DNA from: Lacticaseibacillus suilingensis
GTDB lineage: Bacteria; Bacillota; Bacilli; Lactobacillales; Lactobacillaceae
Assembly (NCBI RefSeq): GCF_016861845.1
Contig: NZ_BOLV01000016.1
Coordinates: forward strand, 1 to 64,000
Direction of reading: 5' to 3'
DNA length: 64,000 nucleotides
Part shown: piece after piece, positions 57,651-64,000 of the stretch
Layout: each line of letters begins with the position of its first letter
Position numbering within the stretch: the first letter of the stretch is position 1
The notes under the pieces: model-generated
What the model was told of the DNA's origin: nothing
Database searches by the model: none
Seen by the model: only the letters and a program-made list of their open reading frames with translations
Position numbers and translations under genes: made by a program

Positions 57651-60416
57651 ATGAAGGAAGCAGATCAAAAACGAGCTGCTACGGCTTTTACCAAGCGTTG
57701 GCAAGATCGTGGTAATGAACGACAGGATAGTCAGACCTTCTGGTTGGACTTGCTGGAGACTGTCTATGATATTCCTAATCCTGGCGAGTACATCAGTTTT
57801 GAAGACCGAGTAATGCTGGATCACACCAGCTTTATTGACGGTTTCATTGACACAACCAAGGTGTTGATTGAACAGAAAGGCCGAAATAAGAGCTTGTTTG
57901 ATGGCATACGGCAATCTGACGGCAGTTTGCTGTCTCCGTTTGAGCAAGCAAAACGATACTCCGCCAATTTACCGTACTCTAAGCGGCCGCGCTGGATTAT
58001 CACGAGCAACTTCACCCAGTTCTTCGTGTATGATATGGAGCAACCTAATGGCGAGCCGGCAGTGATCCAGCTTAAGGACTTACCGACCGAGTATTACCGT
58101 CTGGACTTTATCGTTGATCAGTTGAACCCACATCTCGATAAAGAGATGGAAGTTTCAATGCAAGCTGGTGAGTTGGTCGGCAAGATTTACGATGAACTTT
58201 TCACGCAATATCGCGATCCTACTAATGCCAGCAGTCAGCGTAGTATCAACGAGTTGTCGGTGCGTCTAGTGTTTTGCTTGTACGCTGAAGATGCTGGCAT
58301 GTTTGGCCGTCATGGTATGTTTCACGACTATCTCAATGAATTTGAGACGCGGCATCTGCGCACGGCCTTGATAGACCTGTTTCGTGTGCTGGATACGCCA
58401 ATCGATAAACGCGACCCATATCTGGAAGAAAAGTTGGCTGAGTTTCCGTATGTGAATGGCGGAATGTTTGCTAATGAGGAAGTTGAGATTCCACAATTCA
58501 CCGATTCGTTGCGCGCTTTGATTCTAGATCAAGCCAGCAAGGAGTTTGACTGGTCTGAGATCAGCCCAACAATTTTTGGTGCGGTGTTTGAGAGTACCTT
58601 GAACCCAGACACGCGACGTGAAGGTGGCATGCACTATACCTCGATTGTCAATATTCATAAAGTCATTGATCCAATGTTCCTAGACGGTCTCCGAGATGAG
58701 CTGACTGAAATCAAGCAAATTAAGCAACGTAAGACCATGATTCAACGCGCGACAGATTTTCAAGCCCGGCTCGGTAAGTTGCGTTTCTTTGATCCAGCGT
58801 GTGGGTCAGGTAACTTTCTGACTGAAACCTATTTGTCATTGCGGAAGCTCGAAAACCAGGTTATCAGCTTGATTTACGGGAATGAAAGTATGTTGGCAGT
58901 TGATGACGATTTGATCAAGGTGTCCATTCAACAGTTTTATGGTATTGAAATCAATGACTTTGCGGTGTCCGTCGGCAAGACAGCGTTGTGGATCGCTGAA
59001 TCGCAGATGATGGAAGAAACGGCGGCGATTGTCTACGCGAATATGGACTTCTTACCCCTGAAGACATATACCAACATCACAGAAGGCAATGCCATCCGTC
59101 TCGATTGGGAAACGGTAGTTGGCGGTGAACGGATTACTTATATCATTGGCAATCCACCATTTTATGGTCACGAGAAGCGGACACGTGCGCAAGCTGCAGA
59201 TATGGATATTGCCTTCCATGATTTTAGCAAGTACGGCAAGCTGGATTATGTCGCGGCGTGGTACAACAAAGCGGCAGACTTCATTCAAGGTAAAACGACC
59301 GAAGTCGCCTTTGTTTCGACTAACTCGATCACCCAAGGTGAGCAAGCCCCAACACTTTGGCCAAAGCTATTCGAAAAAGGGATCGAGATTCAATTCGCGT
59401 ACCGGACATTCCGCTGGAGCAGTGAAGCCAAGGAAAAAGCGCAAGTTCATGTGGTCATCATTGGGTTCACCGGCTACCCACGCAAGGGAAATAAGCGTCT
59501 GTTTGAAGGCGGCCAGATGAAGCTGGTTGATCACATCAATGCGTATCTTACCGAGGGAGCGAATGTTTACCCACAACCTCGGCGAAAGATTAGTGTGTCT
59601 GGTTCTCAATTTCCAATGATGTCGCAGGGTAGTAAACCAGTTGATGGTGGTAACTTGATTCTTTCTCCAGCGGAACGAGCGGCGTTAATTAAGCAGTACC
59701 CGCAAACTGAAAGTTATATTCGACGTTATGTTGGCTCCAGAGACTTTATCAATAATGTTGAGCGTTACTGCATTTGGTTAAAGGGTGTCTCACCAAGTCA
59801 GTTTCGCTCTGTTCCACCGATCATGGAACGATTAGCGGCCGTCACCGAAGCAAGATTGAAGAGCCCTACGCCGTCAGTTAAGGCATTGGCGGAAATGCCC
59901 ATGTTATTCACTGAAATTCGTCAACCGGATTCAAACTATCTAGCGGTCCCCGAGGTTTCGAGCGAAAACCGCCGTTATGTGCCGATGGGGTGGATGCCAC
60001 CAGATATTATTGCCAGCAACAAGCTGTATCTCGTTCCGAATGCCAGCCTGTATATGTTCGGCGTGATGACTTCTAATGTGCATATGGCGTGGATGCGTGC
60101 GGTTGCTGGTAGAATGAAGAGCGATTACAGTTACTCGCCAACCGTCTATGCAAATTTCCCGTGGCCGGAAGTTGATGACAAGCAAAAGACGCAAATTGAA
60201 CAAACCGCCCAAGGAATTCTGGATGCCCGTAAGCTCTATCCAGATAGTAGCTTAGCTGATCTTTATGATCCGTTGGCGACGGTTCCTGAACTGCGCAAGG
60301 CACACCAAGATAACGATCGAGCCGTTATGCGGGCATATGGGCTGACAATTAAAGGCACCACCGAGAGTGATACGGTCGCCATGCTGTTTGAACGTTATCG
60401 GCAACTGACCAAGTAG
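57651..60416 (+). CDS. MmeI-like type IIL restriction-modification enzyme
   Basis: A 921-residue single polypeptide, nearly the length of MmeI (919). An N-terminal nuclease motif D63/D67..E74-Q-K76 (FIDGFIDTTKVLIEQKG) fits the D-X-EXK pattern. A helical linker follows, then an adenine methyltransferase with motif I DPACGSGNF (D381) and motif IV NPPF (N501). The target-recognition region is about 620-830 and a C-terminal helical part ends the protein. Such enzymes methylate one strand and cut about 20 bases from the site. The recognition sequence cannot be read by eye. No separate methyltransferase is needed. Confidence 0.9.
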   Translation: MKEADQKRAATAFTKRWQDRGNERQDSQTFWLDLLETVYDIPNPGEYISFEDRVMLDHTSFIDGFIDTTKVLIEQKGRNKSLFDGIRQSDGSLLSPFEQAKRYSANLPYSKRPRWIITSNFTQFFVYDMEQPNGEPAVIQLKDLPTEYYRLDFIVDQLNPHLDKEMEVSMQAGELVGKIYDELFTQYRDPTNASSQRSINELSVRLVFCLYAEDAGMFGRHGMFHDYLNEFETRHLRTALIDLFRVLDTPIDKRDPYLEEKLAEFPYVNGGMFANEEVEIPQFTDSLRALILDQASKEFDWSEISPTIFGAVFESTLNPDTRREGGMHYTSIVNIHKVIDPMFLDGLRDELTEIKQIKQRKTMIQRATDFQARLGKLRFFDPACGSGNFLTETYLSLRKLENQVISLIYGNESMLAVDDDLIKVSIQQFYGIEINDFAVSVGKTALWIAESQMMEETAAIVYANMDFLPLKTYTNITEGNAIRLDWETVVGGERITYIIGNPPFYGHEKRTRAQAADMDIAFHDFSKYGKLDYVAAWYNKAADFIQGKTTEVAFVSTNSITQGEQAPTLWPKLFEKGIEIQFAYRTFRWSSEAKEKAQVHVVIIGFTGYPRKGNKRLFEGGQMKLVDHINAYLTEGANVYPQPRRKISVSGSQFPMMSQGSKPVDGGNLILSPAERAALIKQYPQTESYIRRYVGSRDFINNVERYCIWLKGVSPSQFRSVPPIMERLAAVTEARLKSPTPSVKALAEMPMLFTEIRQPDSNYLAVPEVSSENRRYVPMGWMPPDIIASNKLYLVPNASLYMFGVMTSNVHMAWMRAVAGRMKSDYSYSPTVYANFPWPEVDDKQKTQIEQTAQGILDARKLYPDSSLADLYDPLATVPELRKAHQDNDRAVMRAYGLTIKGTTESDTVAMLFERYRQLTK

Positions 60417-60436
60417 AATTTCGAGAAAAAGGACTA

Positions 60437-60464
60437 CCCGTTTAGATTGGGTAGCCCAGAGTGT
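60437..60464. terminator. Bidirectional terminator
   Basis: GGACTACCC pairs with GGGTAGCCC, with A run before and T run after, serving both converging genes. Confidence 0.75.
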
Positions 60465-60466
60465 TT

Positions 60467-60853
60467 TTATTTGGCCTGTGGGGCCACTAATTCAATCTTT
60501 TCGGCCTTGTAGTAGATTGGGTTGCCGACCATGCTCGGTTCTAAACCGGTAAAGCGGCATTTCACGCTGTCACGTTTCATGATTTCCGCGTTGTTGATTG
60601 GACAATCGAGACCAGAAACGGTGATCTGAGTGGACTTCTTACGATGTTCACCTTCCAGAATCGTGACGGAATACTTATAGCCGACAATTTCATCAGTGTT
60701 GAATTTTCGCGGTGTACCATCATTGCCCATGATTTTGTTGCCAGAATCATCAAGGCGTTCTTCCGTAGCCATTTTAGGGGTGACTTCGTCTAGTTCAAAG
60801 ATGTTGCCGATCTTGGAGTAGTCGAAATCGCGCATGCTTAACATTTTAGCCAT
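60467..60853 (-). CDS. YdcP-like (DUF961-type) element protein
   Basis: A 128-residue beta-rich protein. The segments GYKYSVTILEGE, TQITVSGLDCPINNAEIM and FTGLEPSMVGNPIYYKAEKIEL resemble the DUF961/YdcP proteins of Tn916 and ICEBs1, which act with element replication; the match is weak. AAAGGA precedes the ATG. It lies about 60 bases downstream of the Rep gene on the same strand and is probably co-transcribed. Confidence 0.6.
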   Translation of the reverse strand: MAKMLSMRDFDYSKIGNIFELDEVTPKMATEERLDDSGNKIMGNDGTPRKFNTDEIVGYKYSVTILEGEHRKKSTQITVSGLDCPINNAEIMKRDSVKCRFTGLEPSMVGNPIYYKAEKIELVAPQAK

Positions 60854-60910
60854 AGTGTAATTTCCTTTCGAAGTTGAGTATACTTGTTATTGGGTATTTT
60901 CCTAAGCCGT

Positions 60911-62056
60911 TCACTGTTCAGGAGTGAGCGGTTTTTTGATGCGTCTTTGGATCAATGGAACCAAGTCTGGCCGGTCATTGATGATCACAAAATCAATCAA
61001 CTTGTTGGCAAGCTCTGAGTTCCACAGATATTCTGGATCCTCCGCTAGCAGTGTAGGTGGAACAATCATTTGGTGGCTGACCAAGAAGTATAGTGCTTGG
61101 GTGATTGCAAAACCGCCTTGGTGCTCAAACCAGTACATTGATTTGTCAAAATCTGTTCGTGGTTTTTGCCGACGAATCGTCGGTACAAAACAAGGCTTGA
61201 GAAAGTTTATCCACCAGCGGGCGACGGTTGTGTAGTCAGTTGATGTGTAGAAGTTCAGTTCGGTTTTGACAAAACCGCGAATGAGATTACTTAGCGTTTG
61301 CTCTTGGGTCATGTACGCGATTGCCATTAGCAGGCTTTTGGCAGTATCGTGTCGAGTTTCTGCCTCAAGCCGAATTTGTGGTGCTTCGTCCAGCATTTTT
61401 TCGCGGTCAACGCCAGAGAGACTATGCGCCAATTCCTTAGCTTTCTCATAGAACCGGAATATGCAGTCGGAGCCACGAGACCCGATTTGTTGGGTCTTAG
61501 ATCGAGTACGCTTGTCGAACTCACTATCAATTAGTTGTGCGGAACGACCCTTGGATAAGAACTGCTTACGGCGTACCTTGCCGATGATGGTATCAATGCC
61601 AAAGAATGGCTTGGTATTATAATCATCTAGCGCCAGATCGAGGCGACTGATTTCAAACGTGGCGGCGTGGTTGGTTGCCAGCTCGATAATCCGTAAGGCA
61701 AGTTCTTGGAAAACGTTCTGTTGGGTATCGGCTGCCAACATACCCCATTCATACATGGTACAGGCTTGGCCGCTCATGACTAGAGTACCGCGTGTGCCGT
61801 GGTCTTCGGTTGTGTAGTAGCGGATTGATCCGCAAGCGTAAACAATGTCATACTCTTCGTGCTTTAACGAACCGGCTTCACTGGTGACACAGTCAGGTGT
61901 GATCAACAAGACGTCAGAGAAGATGGTTTGCCATTGTACATTTACGAAGATGATTTGTAACCAGTCGACTTTGCCGAGTACGTTTTGCGTAGTGGGTTGC
62001 GATGTAACTATATTGTTCACCTCCTTAAAGTTGCGACTAGTTGCAACTTTTAACAT
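60911..62056 (-). CDS. Rep_trans-family replication initiator / relaxase
   Basis: About 381 residues. It resembles the Rep_trans family (Orf20 of Tn916, RepE-like): VDWLQIIF, EISRLDLALDDY, FYEKAKE and IRLEAETRHD. These proteins nick DNA at an origin for rolling-circle replication or mobilisation. The start is uncertain: AAGGAGG at about 62020 is not followed by a canonical start in frame (ATA lies at 62011), so ATG 62056 is given although no ribosome site precedes it. A dyad AAAGTTGC/GCAACTTT overlaps the region. Confidence 0.8.
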   Translation of the reverse strand: MLKVATSRNFKEVNNIVTSQPTTQNVLGKVDWLQIIFVNVQWQTIFSDVLLITPDCVTSEAGSLKHEEYDIVYACGSIRYYTTEDHGTRGTLVMSGQACTMYEWGMLAADTQQNVFQELALRIIELATNHAATFEISRLDLALDDYNTKPFFGIDTIIGKVRRKQFLSKGRSAQLIDSEFDKRTRSKTQQIGSRGSDCIFRFYEKAKELAHSLSGVDREKMLDEAPQIRLEAETRHDTAKSLLMAIAYMTQEQTLSNLIRGFVKTELNFYTSTDYTTVARWWINFLKPCFVPTIRRQKPRTDFDKSMYWFEHQGGFAITQALYFLVSHQMIVPPTLLAEDPEYLWNSELANKLIDFVIINDRPDLVPLIQRRIKKPLTPEQ

Positions 62057-62156
62057 TGTCGTGAAAATCTGATACAACACGGTATTGATGCTTATGCGCA
62101 GGTTAATTTGCGCATTTATTTGTTTCCTTACAGGGTGCTATTAGAAAGGCACCCTG
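62027..62156 (-). promoter_or_regulatory. Leader of rep gene with three hairpins
   Basis: Read on the minus strand: CAGGGTGC/GCACCCTG (62131-62156), ATGCGCA/TGCGCAT (62094-62115), which also encodes MRKLTCA plus stop, and AAAGTTGC/GCAACTTT (62027-62050) directly before AAGGAGG. Upstream, a plus-strand segment 62172-62202 has GGCCGGC/GCTGGCC palindromes. These could control Rep expression or form an origin. Confidence 0.5.
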
Positions 62157-62223
62157 AATTGTGATTTGCCCTCGGCCGGCACTTATGCCGCTGGCCGTGC
62201 CGACCGGGGCATACTACTCAGAG

Positions 62224-62259
62224 TTATATTGAGAGCGACTCTTGAAATACATCTAGCAT
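62224..62259 (-). CDS. Short leader peptide MLDVFQESLSI
   Basis: An 11-residue minus-strand frame with GGAAGGTG about nine bases upstream, lying about 70 bases after the rep promoter. Probably a regulatory frame; coding status uncertain. Confidence 0.4.
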   Translation of the reverse strand: MLDVFQESLSI

Positions 62260-62334
62260 TCGTATTCACCTTCCTTTTTAGTTTTCTAGTAGTTCAATTA
62301 GAACTCATGTGAAAACTATTGAGTTCGTAAACAC

Positions 62335-62363
62335 AGAATAATCCATTTAAGTATAGATGTCAA
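62335..62363 (-). promoter_or_regulatory. Promoter of rep operon
   Basis: TTGACA (62358-62363), 17 bases, TATTCT (62335-62340) on the minus strand. The palindrome AGTTC-AATTA-GAACT (62291-62305) downstream is a candidate operator for the XRE regulator. Confidence 0.75.
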
Positions 62364-62408
62364 TTAAAAACAATTTGAACTATTTGGTAACTTTGTGGAC
62401 TATCCATA

Positions 62409-62437
62409 TTGACTTTACAAACAACTCCATTTATGAT
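62409..62437 (+). promoter_or_regulatory. Promoter of XRE regulator
   Basis: TTGACT (62409-62414), 17 bases, TATGAT (62432-62437). It diverges from the rep promoter, 45 bases apart. Confidence 0.75.
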
Positions 62438-62478
62438 GTGCTTACGGGGACTTCCCGAATAAAAACGAGGTGATTAGA

Positions 62479-63000
62479 ATGATTGAAAATTTTGGCCGTA
62501 ACATTGCGCGTCTGCGAAAGCAGTACGATATGTCGCAGGAGGATCTGGCGAACAAGATTGGTGTAAAAAAACAAAGCATCTCAAACATTGAGCGCGGTGT
62601 GCGCTATCCAACGTTTGAGACGCTTGAGAAATTTGCCAAGGTGTTTAATGCAACACCAGTTGAGTTGTTTGGTTCGCCAAAAGAAGTGGCCTTGAATGAT
62701 GTGCCAGTAATCTTAGATCGCATTGACGCATACGATGAGAGAATCAGAACTATTTTCCAGATTGGCACGTTGATGGATCATTACTCAGCTTCTGATCTAG
62801 ACAAGATTGCCTACCAAGTCGATCATGTGATGAATTTCTTTGCGCCGCATCCACTTTACGATGAGGATGCGATGCCAATTCTAGACGATGATAACAAGGT
62901 GCGGATGTTCCCAGGCAAGATTACCCGATTGCCGTTAGACAAACTGGATGAGATCGTCAAGAAAATTGATTATGTGTTGAAGAATGAGGACAAGCTTTAG
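62479..63000 (+). CDS. XRE-family element regulator
   Basis: A 173-residue protein with an N-terminal Cro/CI helix-turn-helix (DMSQEDLANKIGVKKQSISNIERG) and a C-terminal domain without recognised motif. It sits at the divergent promoter region and likely represses rep and its own gene, as in phage-like islands. ATG 62479 follows ACGAGGTGA. Confidence 0.92.
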   Translation: MIENFGRNIARLRKQYDMSQEDLANKIGVKKQSISNIERGVRYPTFETLEKFAKVFNATPVELFGSPKEVALNDVPVILDRIDAYDERIRTIFQIGTLMDHYSASDLDKIAYQVDHVMNFFAPHPLYDEDAMPILDDDNKVRMFPGKITRLPLDKLDEIVKKIDYVLKNEDKL

Positions 63001-63066
63001 AATCGTGCGGCCATTCGTATGCAAAGGGCAGTGCGTCAATAATAAGAAATCGTGGGTAATCAAAAA

Positions 63067-63098
63067 GGCGACTACGCCGTCCAAAGCAAGTAGTCACC
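63067..63098 (-). terminator. Hairpin with minus-strand T run between xre and xis
   Basis: GGCGACTAC pairs with GTAGTCACC. On the minus strand the stem is followed by TTTTTG, so it would stop transcripts running against xis. No minus-strand gene is seen to its right within the window. Confidence 0.5.
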
Positions 63099-63173
63099 TC
63101 ACACAGATAAGATATGGGTCCTATCTGGATTGATTATCTCACAGGCAGGGAAAACATTACAAGTGAGGTAACC

Positions 63174-63386
63174 ATGAAAAACAGTACAATCAATAAAGCC
63201 GAATTGATGCGGCTTGGTCATTACCGCGAACACACCGCGATGATGATCATCCGTCAAGCCAAGATCATCATGGTGCAAAGAGGCTACCCGTTTTACAGTA
63301 ATCGTCGGCTAGGTGACGTACCGCTTAGCGTTGTCGAAGAAATCATTGGCTGTTCACTCGGAAACGAGGAGCAAGGCCATGCCTAA
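63174..63386 (+). CDS. xis: DUF3173-family excisionase-like protein
   Basis: A 70-residue basic protein with the DUF3173 pattern: NKAELMRLGHYREHTAMMII, VQRGYPFYSNRRLGDVPLSVVEEIIG. Such proteins precede integrases in Tn1549/ICESt-like elements and are presumed excisionases. ATG 63174 follows GTGAGG. Its last eight bases overlap the integrase gene, a sign of coupled expression. Confidence 0.85.
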   Translation: MKNSTINKAELMRLGHYREHTAMMIIRQAKIIMVQRGYPFYSNRRLGDVPLSVVEEIIGCSLGNEEQGHA

Positions 63387-64000
63387 AACTAAATATACCG
63401 GTGTCTACTCGGACGCCAACGGAAAGTTCTTCTATCAAACTGAACTGGGGGTAGATAAAGCAACTGGCGAGCGCATTCAATGTAAAAGCCGTAAAGATCA
63501 GTTAGGTCAGCCATTTGCCACTGCCTATGCCGCGCACAAAGAGCTAATTCGCGTCAAGCATGAGTACCAACTTTCAAACGGGCTGATCAACTACAATTTG
63601 ACCTATGACGAGTTCATGGCTCAGACCTATAAGCCGTATTATCGCTCGATTGTTGAGGATAGTACGTGGAACTCTCGGCAATCAACCATGAAGATCCTTA
63701 CTGACCGTTTCGGTAAAATGAAACTACGTGACATCGAGGTTGGCGACTGTGAGCGATTCCGTATCTGGTTGCTCAATGATTCTGGGTTGTCACAAGCATA
63801 CTCGTCACTGGTGTACACAATGCTGCGAACAACGTTGGATTATGCGGTAACACTCAACTTTCTATCAAGTAATATTTCAAAGCGAACCAAGGCTATTCCT
63901 AAAGGTAAAGCCGTCGTTGCGTTTTGGACGAAGGACGAGTTTGAAGCAGTCCTGTCAAAAATCTATTGCGAGGACTTCTACGAGCATATGTGTTTCGTCA
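63379..64000 (+). CDS. int: Tyrosine-type site-specific integrase (partial)
   Basis: About 207 codons are visible before the window ends. The AP2-like arm-binding N-terminus is KYTGVYSDANGKFFYQTELG, followed by the SAM-like core-binding domain (TYDEFMAQTYKPYYRS, SQAYSSLVYTMLRTTLDYAV). The catalytic domain starts near FWTKDEFEAVLSKI and its Arg..His-x-x-Arg..Tyr residues lie beyond the window. It should recombine the element at the guaA site. ATG 63379 overlaps the excisionase gene, with GAGGAGC upstream. Confidence 0.92.
   Translation, partial: MPKTKYTGVYSDANGKFFYQTELGVDKATGERIQCKSRKDQLGQPFATAYAAHKELIRVKHEYQLSNGLINYNLTYDEFMAQTYKPYYRSIVEDSTWNSRQSTMKILTDRFGKMKLRDIEVGDCERFRIWLLNDSGLSQAYSSLVYTMLRTTLDYAVTLNFLSSNISKRTKAIPKGKAVVAFWTKDEFEAVLSKIYCEDFYEHMCFV

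Larger units (their letters stand above)
54527..64000. mobile_element. Integrative element at guaA 3' end (truncated at window end)
   Basis: From the guaA stop onward, base composition drops and gene content changes to AAA+/DUF6414, HigBA, an MmeI-like enzyme, YdcP- and Rep_trans-like proteins, XRE, DUF3173 and a tyrosine integrase. Insertion at guaA with integrase at the far end is a known island arrangement. No coupling protein, VirB4-like ATPase or other transfer gene is seen. The right end lies outside the window, so full size is unknown but over 9.4 kb. Confidence 0.85.

Overview
The window is a chromosomal segment of a low-GC-phylum lactic acid bacterium with an unusually GC-rich genome. 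Gene content points to Lactobacillaceae, most likely a high-GC relative of Lacticaseibacillus: a WalR-type box before an NlpC/P60 hydrolase, Tyr and branched-chain T-boxes, a BspA-type LPxTG protein, D-2-hydroxyisocaproate dehydrogenase next to a branched-chain aminotransferase, and PTS/RpiR sugar modules. No rRNA, tRNA or CRISPR array was found.

Layout, core part (1-54526). Positions 1-7000 hold an ArsR regulator, T-box-controlled tyrS, a secreted peptidoglycan hydrolase, a guanylate-kinase-like protein, a Zur-like regulator with its own operator, and two membrane-associated proteins. Positions 7200-10113 are a glutamine/glutamate-type ABC importer. Positions 10425-15560 carry an alpha-mannosidase, a tiny Fst/Lpt-like toxin candidate that is easily missed, and T-box-controlled brnQ. 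Positions 15621-19743 hold hflX with a leader-peptide attenuator, a lipid-kinase gene and a mupG-like gene broken by one in-frame amber codon. Positions 20044-26534 carry two adjacent paralogous amino-acid permeases and a BceAB-like ABC system. Positions 27472-34747 are minus-strand genes: oleate hydratase, a small membrane protein, TetR, a histidine phosphatase, an ANT(6)-like protein, a prolyl aminopeptidase and a CPA2 antiporter. Positions 35568-49419 hold HelD, a thioesterase, a BspA surface protein, an ABC exporter behind a structured leader, and a five-gene nanE/HAD/DUF4127/PTS-EIIC/RpiR cluster. Positions 49527-54526 hold ilvE, hicD, coaA and guaA.

Mobile part (54527-64000, continuing beyond the window). 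An AT-richer integrative element abuts the 3' end of guaA. From left to right it carries a two-gene AAA+ ATPase plus DUF6414-like module, a HigBA-type toxin-antitoxin pair, a single-polypeptide MmeI-like restriction-modification enzyme, a YdcP-like protein, a Rep_trans-family initiator, an XRE regulator, a DUF3173-type excisionase candidate and a tyrosine integrase cut by the window end. No conjugation apparatus is visible, so it looks like a replicating or mobilisable island loaded with defence-type cargo.

A striking feature of the core is a set of long intergenic palindromic repeats (about 4.7, 10.1, 17.2, 18.4, 21.8, 26.7, 30.8, 34.8 and 35.2-35.5 kb). They share conserved arms but have different inner stems in which the pairing partner changes too, which suggests selection for a folded RNA or single-stranded DNA.
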